Source of the DNA: Cotesia glomerata
Lineage: Eukaryota > Arthropoda > Insecta > Hymenoptera > Braconidae
Length of the DNA stretch: 64,000 nucleotides
NCBI RefSeq assembly: GCF_020080835.1
Contig: NC_058160.1
Coordinates: 4,281,515 to 4,345,514 of the forward strand
Direction of reading: 5' to 3'
The position numbers and the translations under genes are program-made. Positions 1 through 10,899 of the stretch are shown in pieces (positions within the stretch are counted from its first letter, which is position 1; each line of letters begins with the position of its first letter). A model generated the notes under the pieces. The model searched no databases and was not told the origin of the DNA. It saw only the letters and a list, made by a program, of their open reading frames with translations.

Positions 1-592
1 CCTTCTCCTCATAATATGGACTATATATTGAAATGGTAAATTTTACTGTTTGAAACTGTAATTTTTTAAAATGAAAGAATCATTATTTACTATAGTGACA
101 GCTACTAATCACTTATTTTAGATATTAAATTATAAATTGTGGCTTTTATACTTTCTACATTAAGTTCTGTAATATTTATATTTTTGCCAACCCGATGTCC
201 GCTTTACTGTTTTAAACTATAAAAATTAACCGGAATCCGAGTGAATATTACAGTTTACTTTTTTCCGTGTAGAGACCGCAGTGTCGCCTTTAGAATCCCG
301 GCAAAGTTTAAAACTACTAACTAAAATATCAATAAATAACTGAGCGGCTAGTGTGATTTTACTCTGTCCGAATTAAGCAGGGTTCAAGCCTTACCGTGGG
401 TATTTTTTTCCATTATTCTTAAATTATAAAAAAATTTATATCCTTCAGCGAAAAACATTAACGTTTTTGAGTTTAATATTTACGTCTTGAGCTGTGAGTA
501 CAATTTCTTAATTAAATAAAACCTTATAGCTTTAGACAAAAAAATTTTTATCTTAATTTAAAATAAATAATAAAAAATTATTTTCTTCATTC
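1..592. other. Intergenic, no gene seen; right end of a CCGTG-type TIR element
   Basis: No credible coding sequence is visible. Around 255-273 the sequence runs into a T-tract followed by CCGTGTAG. This matches the right-hand end of the CACGGAAA element found at 16545-18572, so the rest of that copy probably lies to the left of the window. The remainder is low-complexity AT-rich DNA. Confidence 0.4.
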
Positions 593-1120
593 AAATTCTT
601 TAATAATATAAATTAAAGTTTTAGCGCCTAGCGGTCAAATGACTAGTAGATCTAAATTCAAGTCAACGGATGGACATTCCATCTTCAATATTGGTCGAGA
701 GACATATTCTCTCTTTTACATAATTTCGATGGGGATCCACCGAACTTGAATACTAGTGAAGCTGAAAGCTTTTGTGGTATCTGTTCGAGTTATAAAGATG
801 TTTATTAAATGAAAGAAATTAAAGAAATTAACTGGTAGAGCTCCTGACATGTTATCAGGGAGATCCAGGTTCGATTCCTGGCTTGGCAACCAACCCCATT
901 TATTTTTTCAAAGTTTGTCTTTACTCTCATTTAATTTCTTTGATTTAATAAACATCTTTATAACTAAATAAATATGTCTCTCGACCAATATTGAAGATGG
1001 AATGTCCATCCGTCGGCTTGAATTTAGATCTACTAGTCATTTGACCGCTAGGCGCTAAAACTTTAATTTATATATATAATTCGGTCGCAAAAATAATAAT
1101 TAAAAATTCTTTAATAATAT
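593..1120 (+). mobile_element. Fold-back tRNA-derived SINE with a 17-bp target-site duplication
   Basis: The same 17 bases (AAATTCTTTAATAATAT) occur at 593-609 and 1104-1120, so everything between them arrived as one insertion. Inside, 615-715 and about 980-1070 are inverted copies of each other. A tRNA-like head at 820-890 precedes the right arm. The left arm is the body of the same SINE in reverse, with about 80 bp (roughly 705-800) that the right arm lacks. A single-orientation relative lies at 17445-17766 on the minus strand. The long duplication is typical of retrotransposition; the inverted dimer form is unusual. Confidence 0.7.
820..890 (+). other. tRNA-like head of the SINE, 5' acceptor strand missing
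   Basis: A D-arm (AACTGGTAGAGC), a 5-bp anticodon stem (CCTGA/TCAGG) and a T-arm (CAGGTTCGATTCCTGG) are present in order. The seven-base anticodon loop reads CATGTTA, so the base before the anticodon is A rather than the near-invariant T. The sequence that should form the 5' acceptor strand and first D-stem side is replaced by SINE body. It is therefore a tRNA-derived relic with a Pol III box B, not a working tRNA gene. Confidence 0.65.
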
Positions 1121-2440
1121 TAATTTAAGAAAATTTCTTGAATTAAAAATAATAAAGTTTATTGACTCAAGAAAAAAAAGTTCTTCGCTCAAATTAATTT
1201 TTTTCTTCTAGTGCGGAGACTCAAAATTTTGATCATTCCATCTATTCAATGTATAAAACGGAAATTACTTTGCTAATTGGTTTAGTTGGCAATTTAATTA
1301 ACTATTTTTCTGACCCTTTCGATTACATCAAAATCTAATAAAACCAATCGGACTGCCCACGGAAAAGTATCTTTAATTTATAACCCACGACACAGTGATA
1401 TTTACAAAAAAAAAAAAAAAAATCGAAGGATAGCGGCAAGATCGATTTCGGAGTAAATATAATACCGTAACTGTGGTATAAAAGGTGTTATTTCATATAC
1501 ATTTTATGTTACCGGAGACAAAACTAATAATGATGCAATACAGAAACGTAATTACAGTGTTTTAATTGCGATAAGGCTATACAGTCTATATATACTGATG
1601 ATTTAATTAGTAAATCAACAAGAGCTATTATCGATTATTCTTTTTTTCAAAATTACAGTTTACCCAGATATCAAATGACTAATGAGCTTCGAGAGCCATT
1701 TTATCAATTGTTAATTAAATTTAATGATCGAATGTGTCATTGTTATTTTTTATATACAATATATTATTGTTGAAACTGAAAATTGTTAAATTAAATAAAA
1801 ATAAATCGCTCATACCATTTGGATAACCATTGTCAGGTATTTTTCGAGCTGCTTTTTCACTAACTGTTTACTCGTCATTGACGTACGAAAGACTGATTTA
1901 TATCTTAGCATGTTTTTATTTATTATTAAGTTATATTGATCTCTATCAGGTGTTACGAATATAAAAATCAAGGTCTTAATAGTTTCAAGTGCACTTTAAA
2001 TTATTTTTTATTAACAAAACATCGAGATGAAATGTTTTCGTAACTGGATAAATATTAGAGAAGAATTAAATGTCAAAAAACTAGTTTTGCTGAAATTGAA
2101 TAAATTTTTTTTTTTTTCAATTAATAAATGATCTATCTAACATCTAAAATCTACTAAAGTTTTTTTTTACCCAATATCTAAATGACGTCATCACATTGTT
2201 AAAGTTAAAAAAATTTTTTTATAATTAACATGATTGTTTTGGTAATGAAATTTTTTAGATCAGATGCGAATTTCGGAAAAAAACGAATACCAAATCATAA
2301 CTTTTAACTTTTTCGCTTTGTATTAATATGAAACATTTTGTGATTTATTTTTTTAAAATTCAATATTTTGAGAAATTTATTACTAGAAAAAATATATATT
2401 AATTGATGAAATATTATAAATTGAAGTGAAACATTCCTGA
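1121..2440. other. Intergenic, no gene seen; partial CTTGA-type repeat
   Basis: At 1125-1215 there is a partial copy of the CTTGANTCAAG-rich repeat family that is complete at 13270-13490. The SINE at 593-1120 appears to have inserted into it. The rest is AT-rich with homopolymer runs (for example A at 1408-1424 and T at 2105-2118). No open frame with coding character was found. Confidence 0.4.
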
Positions 2441-2617
2441 AGCAAGAAAATCATTTAAGAGTTTCATCATCTTGAATTGAGTAAAAAAATTTATAAACTG
2501 AGAATTTTTTCCGGATGGAAAAATATATTTTGACACATATTTTTTTGCGCTAAATATATGCTTACTTATATTTTAAAATGTATTACCGCATATATATTCA
2601 TATACATGCTTATTATT

Positions 2618-2902
2618 ATTATATGCACATATCGATGGTTTTCTAACGCAACCTCGTATCTCAAAAATGACGATTTTAGAGATGAGGTGAATAATAGTTT
2701 ATAAAAAATTAATATTCATCTGAAAACAATATTTATCACTTGTATTTTCTAAAAATACTATCGTATTTATTATTAATCTGGTTAATATATTTTTTCAGTA
2801 ACGTGTTTGTAATTAATTATTAACTTTTCAGTTAAACCCTTTCATCTTCAAAAATCGAGATACGTGGTTGCGTTAGAAAACCTTCGATATATATATGAAC
2901 AT
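2618..2902. repeat. Palindromic MITE-like element
   Basis: The left arm near 2628-2660 (CGATGGTTTTCTAACGCAAC) is the inverted complement of the right arm near 2855-2895 (GTTGCGTTAGAAAACCTTCG). The spacer is AT-rich. There is no coding content. It fits a short non-autonomous DNA element, but no target duplication could be fixed. Confidence 0.55.
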
Positions 2903-3004
2903 TATAAAAATGTCCCGATCGACCATTTTTTTATAAAGTTATGGGTATTAAAAAAAAAAGTGACGTATTTTTTTGAAAATTAATAGGAATGACTCATATT
3001 TATA

Positions 3005-3274
3005 TACTGATAAAAGAATTTGTTTATATTTAAAATATTTGTTAATATTTAACAAATCATTTATTAGCGACCACTTTTTAGTCCTTAAAAAATATTTCTT
3101 AGCATTTAAAAAGATTTTTTAATATTTAATAAATAAATATCAGATTTATTAAATACAAACAAATCATTTTAAATACTAAGAAATATTTGTTTAATACTAA
3201 AAAGTGGTCTCTAATAAATAATTTGTTAACTATTAACAAATATTTTTTGATACAAATAAATCCTTCTATCAGTG
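3005..3274. mobile_element. CACTGATAGAAGG-type MITE, copy 1
   Basis: About 270 bp with inverted ends: TACTGATAAAAG on the left and CTTCTATCAGTG on the right, flanked by TA on both sides. The interior is a degenerate palindrome of AACAAATATTT/AAATATTTGTT motifs. The same element recurs at 48495-49947 (interrupted), 60605-60931 (diverged) and 61821-62092. It sits inside an older CTTGA repeat whose pieces lie at 2440-2480 and 3305-3365. Confidence 0.7.
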
Positions 3275-3775
3275 TATGCGTACATGTATATGTACATTAT
3301 ATGCGTCTTGATTCAAGACAATAAAACTTTTCAAAATGATTTCTTCGGTTCAAGAATTTAAAGTACTTTATTCACTTCAATAAAATAAAAGTATCAATCA
3401 TGATACATTATTTTTTGTTATTTAATTTTATGAAGTAATATAAAATATAATTTAACCTTCTATTAATCATCTTTTCTGATTTCTTTAGCACCAATCGAAT
3501 TTTCAAGATAAAAAAAGACTAATAAAAATAAATAAACTATTTTTTCCGATTATTAAAATAAATTTGAAGACTAAAACTATCGAGATTAAAAAAGTATTGA
3601 CTTACGAGTAAAATTTAATGTCGTCATTCAGAGAGATTATGAAAAATTAATCACCTTATTTTTATCGTCACGTTTAATACGAGACCATCTGGATTGAAGC
3701 TCTACTAAAACTATTTAAAAAAGAATGACTAAATAAAAAAAGAAGTTTTTTAAAGCTGACGATGAGCGCTGGGTC

Positions 3776-4309
3776 TTTCCATTGATATTATTATTATGAG
3801 TTTTACTTGTATACCGTTTTCTGGTTTTTACAAGGCTAATTGTCTCGCTTCTCCGCATATAGTCTTTTTTTTTTTTTCAACTCTTTATTATCAACATATG
3901 CTCCGCTCTATATTATCAACACAATCTTTCAACTCTTTTATTATCAACATATTCTCCACTCTTTTTATAATCAACATGTTCTCCACTTTTTATTATCAAC
4001 ATGTTCTCCGCTTTTATAATCAACATATCATTTTCGCACATAACTCTATTCTCAATGCGGCTGTGGACCGACTTGTGCTTTCTGTACTGTATTTACCCTA
4101 TTCCTCACCCCTTTCTATCGGTTGTTAGAATAGTGGCGATGGGGAAACCACAGAGAAAACCCATGCCAGTACAGTCGGCTACCGGAGCGATCTCCGACGG
4201 TTGGTGTTGGAACTATTCGAACAACCGTCGGGGCTCGAACCCTCGCCTCACGACATGATACACGAACGAACTAACGGGATAATGACTTAGTCCGCTCGGC
4301 CATCATGCC
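3776..4309 (-). mobile_element. tRNA-derived SINE (Ser/Leu-type head) carrying a minisatellite
   Basis: Read on the minus strand from 4309 leftwards, it opens with a class II tRNA-like head: box A-like TGGCCGAGCGG at about 4300, a long variable region, and box B-like GGTTCGAGCCC at about 4229. The body follows (about 4210-4130, containing ATGGGTTTTCTCTGTGG), then a tail of TATTA repeats. The 15 bases TTTCCATTGATATTA at 3776-3790 recur at 5301-5315 beyond a second insertion, which is a good target-site duplication. At 3880-4030 there is a tandem repeat with a unit of about 25 bases (TTATCAACATGTTCTCC...). Confidence 0.7.
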
Positions 4310-5309
4310 GCTTTTTTCCATTGTCTAAAAGCCAGCCTGGGTAGATATCGCTCAGCCCACTCAAACTACCTTAAACTCATAAGCAATAGTGAAATTTACA
4401 ATCTAGCTAATATTCCAAGATTCGACACCTTCTGTTTAACACTAACCCGTAACTACTTCAGCTCTCTGTATGACATTAATAACGACATGATAAAAAGCCT
4501 CAAAGTCGACAATGATAAAATGGTAAGAAGAATGGCGAAGAGTAACTACTCACCACCTGAAATATTCACAAATTTGGACCGAATGGGCTGCATCCAAGAC
4601 GAGAACAACGTGCCGATCATTTATCATCTGCGAAGACATTGCGCGAGAAAAAACATATATATTGATATGGAAAACATCCCTGCTAGTTCCGTAGTATATT
4701 CAACGACACTACCAGAACGGGACCAAAACTGTTTAGAAAGATTGAACGAAAAGTACTGGTGGCTCCAAGGAGACGCCAGATACTTGGACGAGCTAAGAAG
4801 AAGAGCAAGATATAAACAACAGCTCCAGCACCTACAACAACGATCAAGGCGCCCAAGACCAAAAAGAGTCCAAAGACTTCGACAATAGTACATGCTGCTT
4901 CAAGAAAAGATTCTGTGATTTTTTGCACATATGTAAATAGTCAACACTACCCATCACTTCCTTATCCTTTGTCCTTCCCATCCTCTCCCCCGCCTTATAA
5001 GGCACGTTAAAGTAAGCATTTGGTTTTTTCTATTTATTTTTTAATTTTTCCAAAGCAATATGATAATATTTAATAATAGTTCAAGACAAAATATTAATTA
5101 TGTTAAATGATATTTAATAATATCTAAAACTATAATATAGATAATTAAATATTTTTGATTAGAGCATCATGTGATGACAGTTCAAAATTAAGTATATTAG
5201 TGATTAAGTTGTTTATAAGGATATTGTTACTTATATATGTATAATGAAAATGTCAAAAATAAAATCCTTTTTCAAAACCAAAAAAAAAAAAAACCGCTTT
5301 TTTCCATTG
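4308..5309 (+). pseudogene. 5'-truncated non-LTR retrotransposon (LINE) 3' end with poly(A)
   Basis: The 16 bases CCGCTTTTTTCCATTG at 4308-4323 are repeated exactly at 5294-5309. Between them an open frame runs from the junction (4325) to a stop at 4886-4888, about 187 codons. A 3'UTR, AATAAA near 5260 and a poly(A) run at 5281-5293 follow. The predicted peptide ends in a basic arginine/lysine-rich tail after a region resembling the C-terminus of Jockey/CR1-type reverse transcriptases; that family reading is by eye only. No catalytic motif is present because the 5' end is missing. It landed at the 5' edge of the SINE described above, so it is the younger insertion. Confidence 0.65.
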
Positions 5310-5315
5310 ATATTA

Positions 5316-5750
5316 ATATTCTCGAATAGGTTTTTCATTTAGCTTGTGAAGAGAAGTTATTTACGGATTAATATTTGAAGTGATGAAAGAAAAATAGAAT
5401 TGTGAGTATTACAGACGAGATTTAGTTTTAGTTTGTGCTGAAAAAAATATGGTTGAAACAAATAAATGTAACGTGATAGTAAAAGATATTTAATCCACTT
5501 AAGGGAAATTAAAAAAGGGTGAATATAAATTCTATATGTATATGTTACTACCATAACTATAAGAAAGACTATTTCAAGTCGATACTGTTGATAAAACCAC
5601 ATTATACACGGTTTTTTTTTGCAACTATAGAAATACGATCCTAAAACAATATGTACACATAATCTCTTTCATGTGTGTACATATGAACATGTATATGATA
5701 CACTAGCTTCAATAAGCACAAACATATATTTTGCTAAAAGAAATTTAATG
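5316..5750. other. Intergenic, nothing recognised
   Basis: AT-rich unique-looking sequence. A minus-strand open frame of about 80 codons at 5357-5602 is rich in isoleucine, tyrosine and phenylalanine, as expected by chance from AT-rich DNA. I see no homology, splice sites or promoter around it. Confidence 0.35.
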
Positions 5751-5756
5751 CATACT

Positions 5757-6660
5757 AAAAAAGTGCCATTCGGCAGCCGAAATGGAAGTAGATTTCATTT
5801 TTTACTTATTAATTAAAATTAAAATTAGATTTTAACGTACGATTTTTTTTTGTAATCATTAGACTCAAAGTTTACACAGTTATTATATAAAATTTATTAT
5901 AATCAATAATTATTACATGAGATTTGTTAATTACTTATTATTTACATGAAATTTGTTATAATTAATCAATTTTGTATAATGTTGACTTAATTTTGGGACC
6001 ATAAATTTTTTTTTTCATTTATTGTTTAATTATTATTATTATTATTGTTATCAAAATTATTATTATGACATATTCATCTTTAAAATTTACGGAAAATTAC
6101 GTCATGAGGACAAACACAATAGTTAGATTTTTATGAAATCTACTAAAAATTTCTTAAAAATGATCATAAGATGGATATTTTTTGTTTTAGAAAAAAATGA
6201 ATGCACATAAATTGAAGCTTAATTTCTCAGCTTTCAGATGCATTTTACAGAAATCGAATATCTCGACGCATTCAAAAGTTATTTGAAGAAAAACTAGTGA
6301 AAGTATCAAATTTTCAAAATTTCAGAATTTTGAAATGCTATAATTTCTAAACTATTTAACCGATTAAGCTTATATTTAAACTTGACCTTCCTAATAGTCT
6401 ATAGAATAAGTATGTTGAGTTTAGTTCAGATCCCTTGAGAATTCTCCACGCTATCGTCGTGACAAGCCGCGTTATATCGTATATATATATATATATACAC
6501 ACACATATATAAACTTTTGAACTACATGTATTTTCTGACTCAGATCATCGAGTTAGGTCGAAATATAGTAAAATTTACGGAAAATTACGTCATGAGGACA
6601 AATACAATAGTAAGATTTTTATAAAATCTACTAAAAATTGTAATTGAAGATAAACTTCAA
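5757..6660 (+). repeat. Dispersed repeat, inverted partner of 34690-35625
   Basis: The segment beginning GCCATTCGGCAGCCGAAATG (5764) and running to about 6310, including TTACGTCATGAGGACAAA (6098), matches 34690-35625 in the opposite orientation. The ends of the 6085-6650 part are inverted copies of each other (TTACGTCATGAGGACAAANAC at 6098 and 6583, with TAGATTTNTATNAAATCTAC following). A TA/CA microsatellite lies at 6481-6510. A shorter related piece is at 57365-57425. No coding capacity; probably a non-autonomous element. Confidence 0.6.
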
Positions 6661-7064
6661 ACACTACGTTCAAGAAAATTTTAAAGTTAGGGACAAATGA
6701 TTAATTTTTTTTTGTGTAAAATTTTTTAATCTTTGTAATAAAAATTTTTGTATTGAAATTAAAATCTCTTATTCGAAATTCATAAACTCTTAAAGTAAGG
6801 CACATTTATTTTCCGAGATATGTGATTTATTAAATGAACTTCATGACTGTCTTTTTTCAGAATCATCAAAAATTTTCAGATTTCACACTGAGACCTGAAA
6901 CTAACTTTCTTATGTTTTATGATTATGAATTATTTATCATTGCACTGAATAAGATAAATTATAAACGAAATTCGATTCTTTACTCCGTCACTTTAATACA
7001 CTTTTCAATAGTCTGAGCAAAGTAAAAAAAAGTTTTTTAAATAATGAGTTGATAACTTAAAATA

Positions 7065-7230
7065 ATACTAAAGTTAGCCGACATTTTTAATTTTTTGATT
7101 TCTTTATAATAATCAAATTAGAACAAAAAAATTTCTTTCAAAAATTGCACCCACAGTTTTTCAAGTTTTTTACAAATGAAATTTTTTTTTTATTCAAAAA
7201 ATTTTTAGATGTCGGCTAACCTAGTTTTCA
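7065..7230. repeat. MITE with TTAGCCGACAT ends
   Basis: GTTAGCCGACATTTTTAATT at 7073 is answered by AATTTTTAGATGTCGGCTAA at about 7202. Similar pairs bracket 19960-20345 and 29968-30165, and partial copies lie near 27355-27475 and 43240-43330. A short AT-rich non-autonomous DNA element with a core of poly(A/T) runs. Confidence 0.6.
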
Positions 7231-8385
7231 TTAACTTAAAAATATTTAAACCGGATAAATTTTTTTTTTTTAATTTACCGCTTTCGGTATTTTGAAAAAA
7301 ATATTTTTTGTTCAAATTGAGCCGTAAAAATTGCTTCCTTTTCTTCGTGAAATTTTCAACAAATAGTTATTTTTTTGCATTTTTCGATAGTTTGGGCTTC
7401 TAAAAATAGCATAATAAAATTTTAAATAACTTTTAAAATACATCTTTGTAAAGAAGCATTTTTTCTTATAAATTACATTTTTCAAAATTGCTTAACTCAC
7501 TTGATAACAAATCATCTGAATGATTTGATTTTATTATTTTTTTTAGTACTCAATTTACTATACAATGTCCTTCCAGTTTTTTGATTTAATAAAAATTTTA
7601 GCTTGTTAAAAATCATCATATATTTCCCATATTGAAGGTTTTTATTTGAAAGGATTTTAAATATGTATAAGGGTGGTATGATTTCAAAATAATCGTTGCA
7701 TTAATTTTATTTTTTACTACTGATAAGCAGAATTAGTCATTTTTTCCTTGAATTTTTTTAAAAAGCCCATTTCACGCTTTCAACCCTAATTTCTTTATCA
7801 CAATAATTTTTCTCAATTCATCAAGGAAATTTAATTAATTTCCTAAAAATTTTACTAAACTAAAAAAATTCTAAATTCATAAAGGATAATATTTGTACAC
7901 CTAAAATTTCATCTTTTTTTGAAAATTCTGGTCACATTTATCGAAACTCTCTCAACTTCTTAAGATTAGATAATAAAAAAAATAAATACGTAATCTTTTA
8001 TCTCCCGACATATCGACGCCGTTTAAATATTTCAATATTTAAATTCATAAAAAACAACAATAAAAAAACACAACAATTACCTAACATTTTTTTGCAACTT
8101 ATTTCATAAAATTTACATAACATATATTTATGTAAACATAACGTGTTGCCTATGTTATTCAAAACAAAAATTCTCAAAAAATCCCCAAAATAGATAAAAT
8201 TTCAGACACTTAAATTTAAAAAAAACAAAAAATTACTTTTGTTGGATAAAAAAATTTATAAAACCTAATATCGGTAATAAAAATATATTATCGGAATTTA
8301 AAAAAAATCCCGCCAATTGGTTCAACAATTCTTGGTATTAGTAAAAAACAAACATGAACTAATAACATAAAATCTAAATAACAGA
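7231..8385. other. Intergenic AT-rich DNA, nothing recognised
   Basis: Long A and T runs with no extended open frame, no repeat partner I could find in this window and no RNA-like structure. Confidence 0.35.
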
Positions 8386-8392
8386 TCACTTA

Positions 8393-8960
8393 CCATTGGT
8401 TTAAAAAATCCGGGGACGGTAATATCGTTAATGGTGTATTTATTCACAATTAAACTAAAAAAAGCGTTAGTTTTATTTATAAAAAATAGTAAAATAAATA
8501 TCTGCGATGCGTATACTGCCGTTTCGGAGTATTAATACAGCTGAATAGCTTCAGCCATATTGATAATTTTGATGCTTCGAAACTCCGTCTTTAGCGTCTC
8601 TGTCGGTAATTACATAACTGCGCATTGTACTTTCTCTCTTTACTCCATCGTAAAAGTAAAGTGTACAAAATCTCTCAATAGATAACGGACGTCATAGCCC
8701 TGAACTCTAAGAATAATCATTTATCATTAATCACCAGCCGCTTCGTTTAGTTTAACCAATCAAGTAATTAATTAATTAAGCTGAAGCTGATAATTTTTAT
8801 CGAAATCGATGTAAATTTGTTTATTACGCTGAAAATTACTCTAAAGAAGAGATACTTCTTTTCCCGCTGAAGGTCGAATGATGGCAGCACTCTGTAAACT
8901 CGCTAGACGATAGATTTCTTTCTTTACATAATACGCTCACATTAGGTGTTACGGGTTCAA
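8393..8960 (-). promoter_or_regulatory. Possible first-exon/promoter region of a minus-strand gene
   Basis: This stretch is less AT-biased than its flanks and is not repeated in the window. On the minus strand a good 5' splice site (ATG|GTAAGTGATC, intron starting at about 8392) follows a short open stretch, and a tiny ATG frame (MAEAIQLY, then stop) starts near 8556. A T-rich tract ending in TTTTTTTAG is at about 8465. This fits a 5' untranslated exon of a gene whose coding exons lie outside the window to the left, but no coding exon was found to confirm it. Confidence 0.25.
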
Positions 8961-9649
8961 AATTAAGGATTGAAGCGCTTTTAAATATTTTTTAAAATTT
9001 TATTTTAAAATGCGCTACTTCTGATGATTTTATTTTATTTTAATACAAGAGCTGGATGACAGAATTTTAATCGAAAGAGATGAAGAATAGTTGGTATTTG
9101 TAGCATGTGCGTGTTACCGGCAAAAAGTTTGATATGTTATGAGAATTTAATTATCACTCGGTACTTTCGAATAGATTTATCTGAGTAAATTGTAACAATT
9201 GTGAGAGTACGTTCGCGAGGTTAAATATAAGTATAGAGCAAAGGTGAAGGGAAGGATGAAAGTGTAATAATTTATATTGAGTGAAAGTAAATTATACATA
9301 TGAAGATCATTTTGCAGGAGATTGTTTTAGTTATTTGTCTATTGTTTAATTGAAAAAACAAACAGATATTATTTTTTTAAAAATATATTAAAATTTTTGA
9401 AAACATATTAAAATTATTATTTAATAAATATGTCAAGAAAAATAAAAAATTGATTTTATGATTCTAAAATAATTTTTGGGTTTTTTTTTCAAACTAAAAA
9501 GTTACTTTGAAAATTAAAATAAAACATGAATTAATTAAATTATTTAATTATTAGTTGCCATTATAATGGCAAAGTTGCCTTAATTAATTAATTAAAATTT
9601 TCTTTAATTTTGTATAAAATGTGCATAGTAGGAGTAAAACGGAGTCCTA
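8961..9649. other. Intergenic, nothing recognised
   Basis: AT-rich, with small palindromes such as the one near 9530-9595 (TTAATTAATT motifs flanking GCCATTATAATGGC). No gene or known element was seen. Confidence 0.35.
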
Positions 9650-9874
9650 CACAGAAGAAAAAATTAACTCGATTCAAGAGAAAAATTCTTGAGCCAAGAA
9701 TATAATTTTGAAGAGGGTAATTTTGTCTTAAATCAAGACGAAAAATTTTTGAATTAAGTAAAATTTCCTTAAATCAAGAAAAATTTTCTTAAATCAAGAA
9801 TTTTTCTACTCAAACCAAAAATATTAAGCTCTTTAAAAATATATACTTGATTCAAGAACATTTTTTTTTCTGTG
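9650..9874. mobile_element. CACAGAA-type MITE with CTTGANTCAAG interior
   Basis: The left end is CACAGAAGAAAAAATTAAC, the right end is TTTTTTTTTCTGTG, and both sides are flanked by TA. The interior is a run of short self-complementary CTTGATTCAAG words. The relative at 30306-30936 has the same ends flanked by CA; the CACTGAT form occurs at 13270-13490 and 14621-15024. Confidence 0.7.
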
Positions 9875-10000
9875 TAGCGGAAATGCTTTTTGTATTAATT
9901 TAATTAATTGTCTATTCAGAAAATTTGTTTTTCAGAAATCAACAAAACTATGGTATGATTTTGAGCAAATAATTTTTTATTTAATTCCTAATGTGCAATT

Positions 10001-10899
10001 CCCTCACGGTTTTGGAAATGCCGTAAAGATTCGGTATTTATACGATATAAATGCTGTATTTTTACCGTAATACTTCAGTTATTTTAGCCAGTTTTTTTGT
10101 CGAATTATTATGAAAAAATTACGAAATAAATTCAGAATATTTATGGCAATACAATAGAAAAGTTACGGTATATTTACAGCATTTAAACCGTAAATATACC
10201 GCATATTTACTGTATATCTGCGGCATTATTGCAGCAAAAAACCGGAAAAGAAGATCCCTACTTTCTATTACCGGCAAAATACCAAAAATATGCTGCTTTA
10301 CTACTATTATTCAATAGCTTGAAATTTTTTTTTATAATATTATAAATTATCGTGAATTATTTTTAAGAGGTTGATAAACTAATTTCTCGATTGTTATTAT
10401 TATTAATAATTTTTTTTAGTCTAGACCGGGATTCGAACTCAGATAATTTAGTTACGCGCCGAAGGCTCTACCAGTTGAGCTATCAGAGACACTATCCATA
10501 CTTAATTACTCAGTCACCTAATAAGACTCACCGAGTAATAAACACAGCCGTCCATCTTACGGTAAAAAGCATTATATCTTTAATTATATCAGTATAAACG
10601 CGGCAAAATTATAGTAGATCTTTGATATTTTTACCGTAGAAATACGATTTTATTATTTTAAAATTATATTATAGTTAATACATAGATTTTTTACGGTAAA
10701 AGTTCTAGAGTTTTACAGTAATTTTATAGTATTATTTCTGAACTTTGCAGCAAAAGTACGGTAGAAATGCTGCATAACTATAGTAAAAAAACTGGCCAAA
10801 ATGACCACAGAAATACCGTATTATTTCAGAATTATAACGGTAAATTTACAGTAAACGCATTAATACCGAAAATTTACGGTATTTCAAAAACCACGAGGG
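10001..10899 (+). mobile_element. 899-bp TIR element (CCCTCACGG ends) with internal tRNA-like sequence, copy 1
   Basis: Ends are CCCTCACGGTTTTGGAAATG on the left and the inverse CATTT-like CAAAAACCACGAGGG on the right, flanked by TT on both sides. The interior is full of TACGGTAAAT/ATTTACCGTA palindromic words. A tRNA-like sequence lies in the middle at about 10421-10491 on the minus strand. A nearly identical copy in the opposite orientation is at 51371-52266. It has no transposase frame and so must be moved by proteins from elsewhere. The high identity of the two copies suggests recent movement. Confidence 0.75.
10421..10491 (-). other. tRNA-like sequence inside the CCCTCACGG element
   Basis: On the minus strand: D-arm GATAGCTCAACTGGTAGAGC, anticodon-arm region with loop CGCGTAA, and T-arm CTGAGTTCGAATCCCGGTC. 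The loop has G where T33 is expected and the anticodon stem is poorly paired. The 5' flank (CTCGGTGAGTCTTATTAGGT, about 10513-10535) is shared with the tRNA-like repeat at 48028-48150. A relic with Pol III box motifs rather than a functional tRNA gene. Confidence 0.6.

Noticed and set aside
3796..4258. Open frames of 110 and 85 codons on the plus strand
   Set aside because: They translate the minisatellite and the reverse of a tRNA-derived SINE; the second even runs through the tRNA-like T-arm.
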